A stretch of DNA of 64,000 bases. It comes from Microstegium vimineum. Its lineage: Eukaryota; Streptophyta; Magnoliopsida; Poales; Poaceae. Positions 45,007-57,240 of this stretch are shown piece after piece. The notes below the pieces were generated by a model. The model was given only the letters and a program-made list of their open reading frames with translations, did not search any database and was not told the DNA's origin. The stretch covers positions 35,866,051 through 35,930,050 of the forward strand of contig CM039129.1 of the NCBI GenBank assembly GCA_022036555.1, written 5' to 3'. How positions within the stretch are numbered: position 1 is the stretch's first letter; every line of letters begins with the position of its first letter. The position numbers and the translations under genes are program-made.

Positions 45007-45727
45007 TTAGAATGATTGCATCTTTGATGAAGTTGCCTCTATAGATTTCGGCAGAGCTATCACCTTGGCTTTATGAGATTGGATTTTGGCATTCAGTTCA
45101 GATAATTGGGCTTCTAGTCTGCTTCTCTCATCCTTCATGACTTTCAGCTCGGATTCCAGAGTCACCAGCGAATCTTTAACAGTCTGAAGATTGGAGTATA
45201 CAACTTTAGTTTCTTGTTTCTTTTGGGACTTGCTATCGTGCAGAGCAGTCCTGGAGGCTATATTCTTGTTTGCTCTCTTCACCATGCTAAAGTAATCATC
45301 TAGTCTGGCTGCAGACTCCAAAGAGGCCTTGAGGGCAGATGGGAGATCTTGATCAATCAGCTCGAGGATGTCTTTTATCTGATCTGAATTTTGGACCAGG
45401 GTATTGATGTCTTTATTCAACAGGTGAGCTATGTCCTGCAACCGGGCTTGATTTTCCTCTGATAAAGCCCGCTGGGAGGTAGTTTCTTCCCCTTTTTCAC
45501 TAATGAAATCTTCGACGGTGAAGGAAAAGCTGGTGGTTGGTTTGGCAGTATTCTTGAGAAAAGGGGGAATGTTAGCCGATTGGGTAAAATCGCTAAAAAG
45601 GATGGTTTGAGGTAGTATGTTAGCTGCTGGGTTGATTGAGCCTCAGGATGTAGTGTGCCTTGGCCTAGTTGACTTGACTGGGTGCCCTGAGGAGATGAAT
45701 CTGGAGCCGGACCAGAAGAGTGTTCTC
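45007..45727 (-). pseudogene. Element 1 antisense gene B (PMD protein), 3' exons
   Basis: Continuation of the PMD gene whose upstream exons are at 63027-64000; element 2 lies in the intron between them. The acceptor TTAGCAG ends at 45728 and the exon starts at 45727, completing the Gly codon begun at 63027. The sequence runs through a Pro/Ser/Gln-rich linker (EHSSGPAPDSSPQGTQ), then a frame change near 45440-45600 (an unseen intron or an indel), then a long coiled coil (LSEENQARLQDIAHLLNKD to KVMKDERSRLEAQLSELN), ending at TGA/TAA near 45007. Confidence 0.65.
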
Positions 45728-45747
45728 CTGCTAAGTTGTATAAAATT

Positions 45748-46586
45748 TGTTGACACAAAAAGCGTCGGATCTACAAACACCTCAGGCTTATACCCGAACT
45801 CGATATCCAAAGGTGTGCCAGTTAATTTGACCAATTAATCAACAAGGATGATAACTAGAACAACGATGAACGAGACGACAGCGATACGCCCGGACGTCAA
45901 GGCTCAGATTGCTCAAAAAGCGGAACTCGCGAGGTAGACGGAGATCTTGTAGATACAGCCCGTCGAGATCGTAAGAACTCGTAGATAAACTATAACTAAT
46001 GTGAAAAAAGTAGCTGCTGAAAAGTAAGACAAAAATAATAGATTTGTTTGATTGTACTGAATATCTTCTCATACGAGCCCTAGGTACATATTTATACTCC
46101 AGTAGGAGGAGTTGTACACAAACACGACTCATACCTAAACAAAACTCCTACTTTTAAAGAAATAAATGACTCGCGCAAGAGTCGGACTCAAACTATAATA
46201 ATAATACTAATATTAAAACCACTAGTTTCCTTATCCGCTTCCCTTACGATGAAACTTTCCATCAGCAGACTTCTTCAATCCGCAATTTCCTTCTATTGCC
46301 ATCAGCTACTTTCCCGCTGATTTCAGTCATGTCAACCTGTATCCATCGATAATACTCTCAATCGGCAAAATTCTCCTTTCTCTATTGGCAACACCTCCTT
46401 GATCAACAAAACATATCTTCTTCCCTCCTTAATGCTTCTTCCATCACATCCACCATCGGCAGATTTTCCTGCTTCCATCGGCAATGAAACCGATAGCCCC
46501 TTGATGCCGATGAGGAACAATTTTTACCTCTTTACCGATCAATACACTTGGTTTAATATTGACCCGTACAAAAAACGGTGTCAACA
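45748..46586 (-). repeat. 3' LTR of element 2
   Basis: 839 bp, plus-strand start TGTTGACACAAAAAGCG, end GGTGTCAACA. Preceded on the minus strand by a G-rich tract (GGGGGGCATG), as expected of the 3' LTR. A TATA-like TATTTATA (plus) lies near 46088-46095, i.e. TATAAATA on the minus strand. Confidence 0.88.
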
Positions 46587-46796
46587 CATGCCCCCCAATT
46601 TTGGAGCATAAAATATCTTATGCGCCGAAATTTGCTCTTTCCCTCCAAAACGCTTATGCTATCATCCTGATTACCGCGCGTGAAAACTCCCGCAACTGTA
46701 GCACAAACTCTTCAATCATCGCGCAAATTCACGCGATATCCTTCCTTATCCCTGCTCAGTAAAAAGAAAACTCGAAAATACCCTTTAACCTAAGCC

Positions 46797-46803
46797 TATA
46801 AAG
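46797..46803 (+). promoter_or_regulatory. TATA box of the antisense PMD gene of element 2
   Basis: TATAAAG, 137 bp ahead of the ATG at 46934 and about 210 bp inside the element from the LTR. It shows the antisense gene has its own promoter. Confidence 0.6.
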
Positions 46804-46933
46804 ACCGTCATCCGCCTTCTTTTTTACCCTGAGCTCACATTTTCACCTCCATCTCAACATCATCCAAAGAGCACTTTTCCAGTGGCGGTTCTCCTTTCAG
46901 AGGAAACGTGATCTCCGTAAGAACTCTGCTTCA

Positions 46934-49900
46934 ATGGTGATCAACTTCACCGCTCCCATGGTAATCTTTCCTCTTTCCCTATCGTATATAGGGCAATTTC
47001 ATCTTCTCGCATTGCTCCTCAATTCCTTCTCCCTCTTTCTTTTTGTTTTTTGGATCTAGGAGATGCGCAACAAAACAGTGATCACTACCGATCAAGAACA
47101 CCTTTGCTGCTTAGGCCCAATGGGGAATACCGATCCAACCAATCTGATCAATGCAAATACCAATCGTATCCCTTTCAGATCTGAGCATTTTGAATTAGGG
47201 TTGTGGACTGATACCTTCCGCTCTTGGCCCAAACCCACTAAAGGGTGGAAGAACTGGTACCTCAGGATAGCTAGATCACAACAACTATACGGGTCAGAAC
47301 GCAACGTCGACCAATGCATCAGATTGTCCATTGGCGATATGGCCAAGAATGAGAACATGATGATCGCTACCTCTTACTTCTGGTCAGATACAATGAACGC
47401 ATTCCTATTCAGATATGGACCAGCCACCCCCACACTTGCTGATGTACACATGCTTACCGGCCTCAACGTCTCCTCTGCCGATCCTGCCACTATATTCCGT
47501 AGGAAGTCCGAGCGTCGGGTAAGCACCCGTAACATCGGCGGTTGGACTGGATACATCCAAGAGTATCAGAAGACCGGATCGGTAGGCCAAAGGGAGCATG
47601 CAACCTTCCTCAACATGTGGTTGGAAAATTTTGTCTTCTCTGGCAGAACAATCGGACCCACCAACATGTATCTTCCAGCAGCAGAGCTTCTGACCGACGG
47701 AGGATTTCCTCTTGGCCGATACCTCCTTGGCTCAGTTTATCGTCTCCTGCACCAAGTATCAGAAAAGTTACTACTAGGCGAGCCCATCGGTAATCTTGGA
47801 GGTCCTTGGTGGTTCATTAACTTGTGGTTGAATGCCCATATGCACAAATGTCTTCAATTTGACCTGTTCAGCCAACAATTCCCAAGAGACATATCTGAAG
47901 ACTATGTCTTCGATGATGATGAATCGGCAACCCGCTCCTCACTCAACTTTGGGGAAGCCATGATAGTGCTACCAGGAACCGATGCCAATGTTGATCAATT
48001 CGGCATGTTCTTTCAGAGGCTCTACTATGGAATCTCTGCCGTAGAACGAGTCTGGTGGCCTTATGTCGATGAAGACAACCGATTCCCACTCTCCTTCAAC
48101 CTTACCGATGGAAATATACCTCACAACGAGGTTATCATGAAGGCTACCCTCATTCCTCGGGCTATTCCGGTAAACGTCGTTGGGACCGGGAAGAACTCTC
48201 ATCCGTCATATGAGTTCTACTATCCATCGGCAGCGGCAAGACAGCTAGCATTTGGTCAACTACCGATCAAACTCAGCTATGTTAATGTGATAAAGCCAAG
48301 AGAGGTCATTTCTGATGCGATGGATTGGAATAAAATTATCACCCTTTCCCCTCATGCCGATGTAGCCAACATCGACTTGTCTTCTTGGGCGCCGACATCT
48401 TTCATTACCGAATCATACAAGTCTTGGTGGCAAGAATGGAAGAACCAACTATTTGCTCCACCATCACACTACTATTGGCATTTGATTGATGTTGATCATG
48501 TCATCCCCGACGACGCGGTAAGTTTATTTCTGATACCACTACTTTGTTAACCTTCAAACGTACTGATAACTAACCCTCTGTCAACAGGTTAATGATCCGA
48601 TCCCCAATAAAAGCAAGAGCGGCAAATACTTCAACCTACGACCGATGAACCCCATATCAATAATCGGCAGCAAGGCCCCTTCATTGTCTGCTCTCATGCA
48701 TCGCAGGGCAGTTCCTAAGATCACCATCAGGTCCAGGCCATTGCCAACCGATGATGCTGCTGCTGCTGCCACCGCCTTGGCGCAAGCTTTCGTGGTAATA
48801 TCTTTACTCACTTATACCGATTGCAAATTTTCATCGGTAATGTTCATTTTATTTTCAATTTACCAACTATCTTCTTCAGTAGTCAACAAGCTCATCGGCA
48901 ACCATTCCAAATGTACAAGCTAGCCAACCTGTCGATGCCCCCAAAGTGCAAGGGTTGAAGCGCCAAGGCTCTTCAAGTGCCGCTCCCAAACCGAAATGTA
49001 AGAAGCCATCAGCTCTCGCTGCATCCACTCAAGTTCCTGCCGATACGCCAACACCAGAACCAGCATCGGCACCTATCCTTGAGCAGCCACAGGCTGAGAT
49101 TCCTGACCAAGGGACAACACCATCGCCACAAGAGATGGCCGCACCACAGGACACAGAACCGGCATCGGCACTAGTATCATTACCGGATGAAACCCCCGAC
49201 CAAGAAACGGTACCGTCGCCACAGGGGTTAGCTACAACAACGGAAGCGGCATCGGCCTCGACATCAACTCCAGCACCAGTCGTCCCCCCTACCGAGGCAA
49301 GTCTATCGGCAACTGTTGCCGATACGATTGCATCAGCTACTCTGTCAAGCCAAAGGCGGGAAATCGCTCTAAAACAGGTAAACAGAAAACATTTATCATA
49401 AACCCGCCAGACACAAGCTTCTAACTGACAAATTTTAATTCTCCATTTCTTCAGTCCCAATACTCTCCCAACAGCATATTCTCTTTCATCATCAACATGC
49501 CAGACGATGATGAGGAAAAAAGCTCAGCTCTACCATCATATGCTATATCGGCAGGAGTAAAATCCAAACATGAAGCACTATCATCCTTACTATAGCAAAG
49601 TACATATAAACTAGTCCAGGACTCAAACGCAGTAAGGATAGCCTTCAAGGAAATTCAAGGCCAGCTACCTGCCGATACCGAAGAAATACTCTTCCAAGCA
49701 GCGTTCCTTGAGAGTCGTCAACTCCAATATCAACGAGCCTCGCGCCGCATTGCCGATAGAGCTGCTCAATCAAAACTTGAAGAGGAGATGCTTCAATTCA
49801 AGCAAACTGCCAATGAAAAGCACAAAGACATCAGCCACCTAGAAGCTTCCAACATAGAGCTCGAACAAGAGATCATTCGTCTATCGGCACAAAAAGAAGA

Positions 49901-50140
49901 ACTGTTGGCAGAACTGAAGAAAGTTGATGAAGCCTTAAATGTGACTAACCAAAAAAAACTCAACTCCCCGATGCGGTCAAAGCCTTGCAACAAGAAAGAG
50001 AAACCGACGCTTGGCAGTCCATCCTGTTGAAGAGAAAGATCAAGCCAATTGAGGGAATTGTCGATGACGACACTAGAGAGATAGAGGAAGCGAACCAAAT
50101 TCGCCTGCATGCGATCTCATCAATTCAATCTCTGTTGTAA
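46934..50140 (+). pseudogene. Element 2 antisense gene: plant mobile domain (PMD) protein, five exons
   Basis: Exons: 46934-46960, 47060-48517, 48588-48794, 48883-49377, 49455-50140; GT-AG joints, all phase 0. The large exon holds the aminotransferase-like PMD fold seen in transposons and in host MAIN/MAIL proteins (family knowledge): WPKPTKGWKNWYLRI, TPTLADVHMLTGL, GGWTGYIQEYQK, PWWFINLWLNAHMH, YEFYYPSAAARQLAFGQLP, SYKSWWQEWKNQLF. Then come a Pro/Ala/Thr-rich linker and a coiled coil (KLEEEMLQFKQTANEKHKDISHLE region). Lesions: TAG at 49593-49595 and a frameshift in the A-run near 49955-49965, both in the last exon. The PMD itself is intact. It runs opposite to gag-pol. Confidence 0.8.
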
Positions 50141-50259
50141 TTTGTCGTGTCGGCAATCGTGACCTTGACAACTAATTTTGCTTGTAATATAATATCAATA
50201 CGCTTTTCGCCGATGTTCTGCATAACCTTTCTTCCATCGGCATTTATACTTGTATTGCC

Positions 50260-51327
50260 TTATGCATCTACCCAGATACTGGGATAATATTTCTTTAAAT
50301 ATTTACCGTTGATTGCTCTAGGAAACGCAACCCCTTCGAGGGTTTCCAAAATATAAGCATTGCCAGGAGCAGACTGCTTTATCCGAAAAGGACCCTCCCA
50401 ATTAGGAGACCATTTTCCAAACTTTGAACTCTTAGTCCCAATCGGTAAAATCAATTTCCATACCAGATCACCATCAGCAAACTCTTTCACCTTTACCTTC
50501 TTGTTATACCATCTAGCAACCCTTTTCTTGTTCTCCTCGATATTGATTAGAGCTCTTAGCCGATGACCCGCCAGGTCTTCTAACTCATCCTTCATAAGGA
50601 TATCATATTCATCGGCTGTCAGCTGATCTTGGGAGAACAATCGCCTAGAACCAGTTTTAATTTCCCAAGGCAGGACAGCATCATGTCCATAAACTAATTG
50701 GTACGGCGAAACCTTAGTGGCACCATGACATGCCATCCGATACAACCACAACGCTTCACTTAATACTATATGCCACCTTCTAGGGTTTTCTTCAATTTTG
50801 CGCTTGATAAGTTTAATTACTCCCTTATTGGTTGCCTCTGCCTGACCATTAGCTTGAGCATAATAAGGAGACGAATTCAAAACCTTAAACCCCATACTGG
50901 CAGCAAATTCATCAAACTCTCCCGATGTGAACATAGTTCCTTGATCGGTTGTAATAGTTTGGGGAATACCAAATCGGTAAACAATATGTTCTTTCACAAA
51001 ATCTATCATGTTTGCCGACGTCACCTTCTTCAACGGGATAGCTTCAACCCACTTCGTGAAATAATTAGTAGCAACAAGTATGAATTTATGTCCTTTACTT
51101 GACGGTGGATAAATTTGACCAATGAGATCGATGGCCCATCCTATAAACGGCCAAGGCTTGATTATAGGGTTCATTGCCGACGCAGGTGCTCTCTGAACAT
51201 TACCAAATTTCTGACAATCTTGACATCCTTTGAAATACTCAAAACAATCTTCAAGAATCGTCGGTAAAAATATCCATTCCGCCTGATCATCCACATCATT
51301 TTGAATGCCGATTGATGTGCTCCACAC
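50260..51327 (-). CDS. Element 2 integrase
   Basis: 355 codons: zinc-domain end (YFKGCQDCQKFG), core with Asp in AIDLIGQIYPPS, Asp in TTDQGTMFTS and Glu in GQAEATNKGV, then LVWKLILPIGTK and the C-terminal domain SPNWEGPFRIKQ, ending YPSIWVDA. It is intact to its end but joined to the upstream RNase H only through a frameshift around 51171-51327. The stop is about 120 bp from the end of the antisense PMD gene, so the two transcription units converge. Confidence 0.88.
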   Translation of the reverse strand: MWSTSIGIQNDVDDQAEWIFLPTILEDCFEYFKGCQDCQKFGNVQRAPASAMNPIIKPWPFIGWAIDLIGQIYPPSSKGHKFILVATNYFTKWVEAIPLKKVTSANMIDFVKEHIVYRFGIPQTITTDQGTMFTSGEFDEFAASMGFKVLNSSPYYAQANGQAEATNKGVIKLIKRKIEENPRRWHIVLSEALWLYRMACHGATKVSPYQLVYGHDAVLPWEIKTGSRRLFSQDQLTADEYDILMKDELEDLAGHRLRALINIEENKKRVARWYNKKVKVKEFADGDLVWKLILPIGTKSSKFGKWSPNWEGPFRIKQSAPGNAYILETLEGVAFPRAINGKYLKKYYPSIWVDA

Positions 51328-53117
51328 ACCCCTTCATGAATCTCACCCATCAACCTCTTCGATTCCTCTCTATTAAGGCATCTGAGCAAAACCCCATCAA
51401 GTGTACAATAATATAATTCATCATCAAGGAGCACATACTTAGTAGCCTGAAACCTCAACCGTCTCTCAACTTTCCTAGACGGATCTCTTAAGTAATTGGC
51501 AATCTCTTTTCTCCAGTCATCGGCAACCATTACCGATGTCATTACTTCTTGAATCGGCAGATACCCCGAAGCATGCTGTGCCAACCGATTGGCCTCTTCA
51601 TTATGCAACCTGGGAATATGCTCAAGACGATACTCTTTAAATTCCTTTAATAACTGCAAACACTTCCCATGATATGCAATTAAAATATCACTCTGGCATT
51701 CATACGTCCCAATCAATTGATTGATTATTAACATGGAATCACCAAAAATCTCTACGGCATCGGCACGCACTTCCCTGAGCAACTCCAATCCCTTCAGTAA
51801 AGCCTGGTACTCTGCCTGATTATTCGTCGAAGTAGCAACAATCGGCAATGAGATTTCATACCTTTTCCCCCGGGGTGAGACTAAGATAACGTCGATACCT
51901 ACCCCCTCCTTACACGTGGAACCGTCAAAGAACAAAGTCCAGGGAGCAATCTCTACGGAATTTACCGTACCACAATGCTGAGTAACGAAATCAGCCATCA
52001 CCTGCCCTTTAACTGCCTTAGTTGATTCATACCTTAAATCAAACTCTGACAGTGTCAAAATCCACTTGTCGATTCTTCCGCTCAATATCGGCATTGACAA
52101 CATATACTTGACCACATCATCTTTGCATATGACAGTACACTCGGCCGATAACAAATAATGCCTTAACTTGTTACAAGAGAAGTATAGACACAAACATAAT
52201 TTCTCAACGGTCGAATATCTGGTTTCAGCATCTACCAGCCTTCTACTCAAATAATAAATCACACGTTCTTTTCCTTCAAATTCTTGAATCAAGGCTGACC
52301 CGATAACACCGTCATCGGCAGACAAATACAATCTGAAGGGTTTCTCATGTCGAGGTGGGATCAAAACCGGAGGATTCACCAAATACCTCTTAATTTCTTC
52401 CAAAGTCGATTGCTGCTTTTCTCCCCACACAAATTCTTGACCGGCCTTCAGTTTCAGCAATGGGCTAAAAGACTTAATATTCCCAGACAGATTAGATATA
52501 AATCTTCTAATAAAATTAATATTGCCGATCAAAGATTGCAGCTCAGTCTTGTTCGTGGGAGCAACCACTTTGTTAATTGCATCAATAGATTTTCTGCCGA
52601 TCTCTATGCCCCTTTGATGCACCATGAACCCTAAGAATTGACCTGCCGATACGCCAAACACGCACTTATTTGGATTCATCTTTATCCCATGCTCCCTTGT
52701 GCACTCCAGAATCTTCCGCAAATCAGCAAGATGCTCTTCAAAATCTCCGAACTTAACCACCACATCGTCGATATAGATCTCGACCAACGTACCGATGTAC
52801 TTATGAAAAATAAAATTCATCGCTCTTTGATAAGTAGCACCGGTCTTCTTCAACTCAAAAGTCATTACGATCCACTCAAACAAACCGACGTGACCTGGAC
52901 ACCTAAAAGCAGTTTTGGATATATCTTCTTCAGCCATGAATATTTGATTATATCCAGTATTACCATCCATAAAACTGATAATCTTATGTCCAGCAGAAGC
53001 ATCAACTAGTAGATCGGCAACAGGCATTGGATAGCCATCCATTGGCGTAGCTTTATTGAGATTCCTGAAATCAATACAAACACGAAGTTTTCCATTCTTC
53101 TTATACACAGGAACCAC
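51171..53117 (-). CDS. Element 2 reverse transcriptase, RNase H and additional RNase H
   Basis: 648 codons, starting within the RT (VPVYKKNGKLRVCIDFRNL). It contains FMDGNTGYNQIFMA, catalytic YIDD in VEIYIDDVVVKF, RNase H (LYLSADDGVIGSALIQEF, VIYYLSRRLVDAETRY), the additional RNase H (TLFFDGSTCKEGVG, TNNQAEYQALLKGL, FGDSMLIINQLIG) and a zinc-domain start (CGAHQSAFKMMW). A TGA at about 53127 replacing Trp (element 1: ADWVSNIVP) separates it from its N-terminus (53127-53495). Confidence 0.9.
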   Translation of the reverse strand: MVPVYKKNGKLRVCIDFRNLNKATPMDGYPMPVADLLVDASAGHKIISFMDGNTGYNQIFMAEEDISKTAFRCPGHVGLFEWIVMTFELKKTGATYQRAMNFIFHKYIGTLVEIYIDDVVVKFGDFEEHLADLRKILECTREHGIKMNPNKCVFGVSAGQFLGFMVHQRGIEIGRKSIDAINKVVAPTNKTELQSLIGNINFIRRFISNLSGNIKSFSPLLKLKAGQEFVWGEKQQSTLEEIKRYLVNPPVLIPPRHEKPFRLYLSADDGVIGSALIQEFEGKERVIYYLSRRLVDAETRYSTVEKLCLCLYFSCNKLRHYLLSAECTVICKDDVVKYMLSMPILSGRIDKWILTLSEFDLRYESTKAVKGQVMADFVTQHCGTVNSVEIAPWTLFFDGSTCKEGVGIDVILVSPRGKRYEISLPIVATSTNNQAEYQALLKGLELLREVRADAVEIFGDSMLIINQLIGTYECQSDILIAYHGKCLQLLKEFKEYRLEHIPRLHNEEANRLAQHASGYLPIQEVMTSVMVADDWRKEIANYLRDPSRKVERRLRFQATKYVLLDDELYYCTLDGVLLRCLNREESKRLMGEIHEGVCGAHQSAFKMMWMIRRNGYFYRRFLKIVLSISKDVKIVRNLVMFREHLRRQ

Positions 53118-53126
53118 ATTAGAAAT

Positions 53127-53495
53127 TCATTCGGCATATCGGCATTGCCAAATAAATCCAGCTTCGATTAACTTTGTAATCTCAGCTTTAATATCGGGTA
53201 GTACAGTGGGGTTACACCGGCGCGTTGGTTGCCGATGTGGTTGAAAACCCGACTTAATAGGCAACTGATGTTCAACTATCGATCGGTCCAGACCAGGCAT
53301 CTCTGTATAATACCAAGCAACACAATCTTTATATTCTTTTAACAAATTAGTTAACTGGTACTTACATTGGGAATCTAACTTAGCACTAATAAAAGCTGGT
53401 CTAGGCTTACTACCATCGCCGATGTCTATCTCGATTAAATCATCGGCTGACGTGAACCCCTGTCCCAGTTTTCCATCATCAGCGAACCGATCCAT
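53127..53495 (-). pseudogene. Element 2 RT N-terminal part
   Basis: 122 codons starting MDRFADDGKLGQGF, the counterpart of the element 1 RT start, with LLKEYKDCVAWYYTEMPGLDRS and the RPCRYA-like motif (here WQCRYA). Ends at a stop that replaces Trp just before ISNVVPVYKK. The protease frame ends just upstream (stop near 53493-53495). Confidence 0.8.
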
Positions 53496-54415
53496 TAAAA
53501 CTCTTCTTCAGGACCGACTGCTTGGATCGGTGTAATGCGGTAATCGGCAACTTTGAGGAACTCCGTGTCCCAAGCTTCACCTGATATGCACCTGGTTTGC
53601 TCATAAGTTTCTGATTCTGCCGACGCAACGATCGATGGGGTCTCACTTCGAACGACTTCAATCTTGTCTCCGACCCACTGCACAAGGCTTTGATGCATGG
53701 TGGAAGGAATACAGCAATTGGCATGGATCCAATCCCTTCCTAGGAGCAAGTTGTAGGTACCTTTGCCACTGATTACAAAAAATGTCGTCGGCAAAGTTTT
53801 ACTACCGATGGTTAACTCAACACACACAGCTCCCAGAGCTGGCGACATATTGCCTTCAAAGTCTTTGAGCTTCACGTCTGTTTTGACTAAGTCATGGTCG
53901 CCTTTCCCAAGCTTTCTAAACATGACATATGGCATTATGTTTATCGACGCCCCGCCATCTACCAGCATCTTTGTTACAGGCTGTCCATCCACCTTGCCTT
54001 TAACAAACAGGGCCCTTAAGTGCTGCCTTTCATAGTCGGCAGGTTTCTCAAAGACAATTGTCATGGGATCCAAGACCAACTGTGCCATTTCAGCAGTTTC
54101 TTCATCATCACTGACAGGTGCCATGAACTCCATCGGCAATATGACAAGCATGTTGATTTCTGCCGATGGATCCCTATCCTTGCGCTTTGGCCTCCACTTC
54201 TTTTCCCTTGAAGGAGTTTCACTGTCATATAAACCGCCTTGGCGTTCGCGCTGGATTCTCCTTTTCTGAGTCTTTGTTAGACCCTTAGGGCACCACTGAG
54301 GAAGCTTGGTTTTCCAGACAGGCTGGTGCTGCCTCTCATTGTTTGCATCGGCACCACTCCTGATGTTTGGATCTCTGGAGAATATTTCTTCATCAGGAAC
54401 TCTTGTGTTGGCCAT
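53495..54415 (-). CDS. Element 2 protease (inner copy)
   Basis: 306 codons: a Lys/Arg-rich lead (KTQKRRIQRERQGG), then an aspartic protease with DGG in MLVDGGASINIMPYVMF, GTYNLLLGRDWIHANCC, and a C-terminal linker ending IQAVGPEEEF. Intact. The outer copy (58304-58871) stops at the IQAVG position, where the internal LTR begins. Confidence 0.85.
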   Translation of the reverse strand: MANTRVPDEEIFSRDPNIRSGADANNERQHQPVWKTKLPQWCPKGLTKTQKRRIQRERQGGLYDSETPSREKKWRPKRKDRDPSAEINMLVILPMEFMAPVSDDEETAEMAQLVLDPMTIVFEKPADYERQHLRALFVKGKVDGQPVTKMLVDGGASINIMPYVMFRKLGKGDHDLVKTDVKLKDFEGNMSPALGAVCVELTIGSKTLPTTFFVISGKGTYNLLLGRDWIHANCCIPSTMHQSLVQWVGDKIEVVRSETPSIVASAESETYEQTRCISGEAWDTEFLKVADYRITPIQAVGPEEEF

Positions 54416-54479
54416 CTCCTCAAGCTCCTCTTAATCAACACGCCTGCCAAGCCTGCTATGCGCGCTGAGCTTGCCCCCC

Positions 54480-57207
54480 CAGTCGGTCGTGTGTCGATTT
54501 CTTCTCTCTGAGCGGCTTGGCATACCTGGATGCTCGATCATCAAAACAAGGTTTCTTACCTGACTGATCGGCAGCGTAGTACCCGTTACATTCAAGACAA
54601 TTATCGGTAGTAGGTAGCTTGATGCCTTCTTCCCAACAGTGAACGAAGAAGGGACACTTCCTTATGTCAAAGCCATTCTTGATGCTCTTCTTCTTCCTGC
54701 CGATATCGCTCCTTTTGCGATTGCCGATACTCTTGCCTTGGCTGCTTGTGCGTGATTATAACACCAGGAGCCCTCCTGGCACTGCTACCTTCATCGGCAA
54801 TTCTCTTACCTTTTCTGTCATCGGTAAACCTCCTTTCATCACGCTCAGCTACTTGATGGTTAGGATCTACCGATGCATTCTTCCTGGCAGCTTCCGATGT
54901 CAGCACTTTAGTTCTTCCACTGGTTTCCACCATATTATTTGGAAACGGGTGCTGATCAATCTTCATCGGTTTCTGTACTTTAGAATTTTCAAATTTAATT
55001 CGTCCAGATTCAATCTCTAACTGCAACTGTTGCCTGAATACTTTGCAGTCATTGGTACTGTGAGAAGTTGCATTGTGCCACTTGCAGTACCTGATCTTCT
55101 TGAGCTCTTCGGCCGATGGAATTACTTGGTTAGGCGCCAACTTGATTTGCCCTTCTTCAAGTAATAAGTCAAACATCCTATCGGCCTTGGTGATGTCAAA
55201 GGTGAACCTTTCAGCTTCTTTCTGGTCGAACGGACAAGACACAGATTTCTTATCCTTCACCCATTCGGCCACACCGATGCTTAGCTCTTCATTTGACCCA
55301 GAATCTTCTTCTTGCCCAATGAAGGTCACCTTCTTATTCCAAGTCTTCCTGGGTTCAAAGGTTTTGATATCTTGATCGGCAATCCTTTGCACCAGATGAC
55401 TTAAACTTTCAAATTCTTGCGACGCATACTTATCTTTGATATGCGGCAGTAGTCCTTGGAAAGCCAAATCTACTAGTTGCCGATCATCAAGTACCAGGCT
55501 GTAGCACTTGTTCTTCATGTCTCGCAGCCTCTGGATAAAGCTTTCTACCGATTCGTCATTACGTTGCTTCAGTTTAACCAAATCGGTAAGCTTCTTTTCA
55601 TATACACCAGCGAAGAAATATTTGTGAAATTGTTTTTCTAGATCGGCCCAAGTAATTACAGAGTTTGGAGGTAATGATATAAACCATGTGAATGTCGATC
55701 CAGACAATGATGATGAGAACAATCTCACCCTCAGTTCCTCTCTGCTGGCAGCTTCTCCACACTGGATAATGAAGCGATTGATATGCTCCATCGTCGATGT
55801 GTCGTCTTGGCCAGAGAACTTGGTAAAATCCGGCACCTTGTACCGATTTGGGAGAGGAATCAAATCATATGTTGGAGGATACGGGGTCCGATAAGAATAT
55901 GTATTGACCTTGGGTTTAATGTCGAACTATTCCTTCATTACTTCGGCGATCTTATCGGTCCAATATGCATCCTGCTCTTGCCGACTCATTGGCTGGTTGT
56001 TGACTGGTGGAGTCGGCTGATGCGCCCCTTCAGGTATCGGTAGAAGATGGTTCGGAGTAGTTGGCATGGGCGCAGCACCAGTCATCTGGACGTTATGCAT
56101 CAGCTGACTTACCGATGGGTAATTTTGCACACTTAGTGGATTAGGTTGGGTCATCATGTTCATCGGTTGCTGTACCGATGGTCCACTCTGAGTGTTGGCT
56201 GGACTTCCATACTGATAAATTAATACGCCAGGTTGTTGAACCGGCGGCTGACTAGTCCATCCATGATTATAAATCATCGGCATGTGACTTACCGATGGCT
56301 GATAGCTGACTGGCACCTGCTGCTCCTGCACCTTAGAGTAATCAACAAATTGGTTACCTTGATGTGCTAGTACTCTAGCTTGAGGATTTACCAGCATAGG
56401 TTGGCTTCCAGTTGCTATAGTGTGCTGCATCGACATAGAGCTTACCGATGGAGGCATCAGAGGTATTTTAGGAATCACTTGGAAATCTTCTGATGGCACT
56501 TGTACAGTTGGAGAGGACGTAGAGTAATGCATCATAGGGATTGCCGGCTGTGATTGCATTGTCGACGCCATAGAGCCCTTCCAAATTGAACTATCTCCCT
56601 GCACCAGATTAGAACCAGCTGATGGATTTGAAGGCATACCGTAACCCCACCAGTTGACAGGAGCTGGATGACTCTGGATAGCAGGTCCCGACATTGCCGA
56701 CGCCACTGGATCTGTATTTAGCTTGGTGACGCTTTCATGACTCGGCCTTGGCGGTGTAGCCACATCGGCAGACGGATCCACAGGAGTGGAAGACGTCATT
56801 GGGGCTGCCGATGGGTTTATAGATGCCGATCCAGGTTGATGATACGCTGGACCAACATATTGAGGTGCATGTCCTTCTTTGAATGATTGCATAACAGCGT
56901 TGTACACAGTATTGGACAGCACATTGGAGTGGCTAATTAATGCTTGATTTAAGGCAGAATTAACCATCTCTTGTAACTTACCAGGATTGGCATCATACGT
57001 GACCTACCGCGGCAACGGCGGGTCTTGCTTCTGGATTGCTTCGCCGCTCCTGCTTAGGCTGAAGGACTTCAGATATAATTGCTTGTACTCCTCCACAGCC
57101 CGCTCCATAGCCAGCCTCTGATCATCTTTTAGATCGGCCTCGGAGACTTCAATGACGTTCCTTTGGTTAACGTCGGAGTTATCACCCATGATAGATGTAT
57201 AATTTGT
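54480..57207 (-). pseudogene. Element 2 gag (inner copy)
   Basis: Reads from MGDNSDVNQRNVIEVSEADLK (about 57190) through PLPR, a TAG near 57004 (outer copy has CAG, Gln), a long Pro/Gln/Ser-rich region, a TAG near 55927 (Gln expected in KEQFDIKPK), the gag core (VPDFTKFSGQDDTSTMEH, FTWFISLPPNSV, WADLEKQFHKYFF, about 55840-55600), the zinc-knuckle-like YCKWHNATSHSTNDC (about 55090-55045), and a charged tail to a stop at 54667. Beyond that a CPFFVHCWEEGIKLP-type finger is readable near 54610-54660. Confidence 0.85.
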
Positions 57208-57240
57208 ATAATCGAGTCCCACTGAGCGTGCCAAAAGAGG

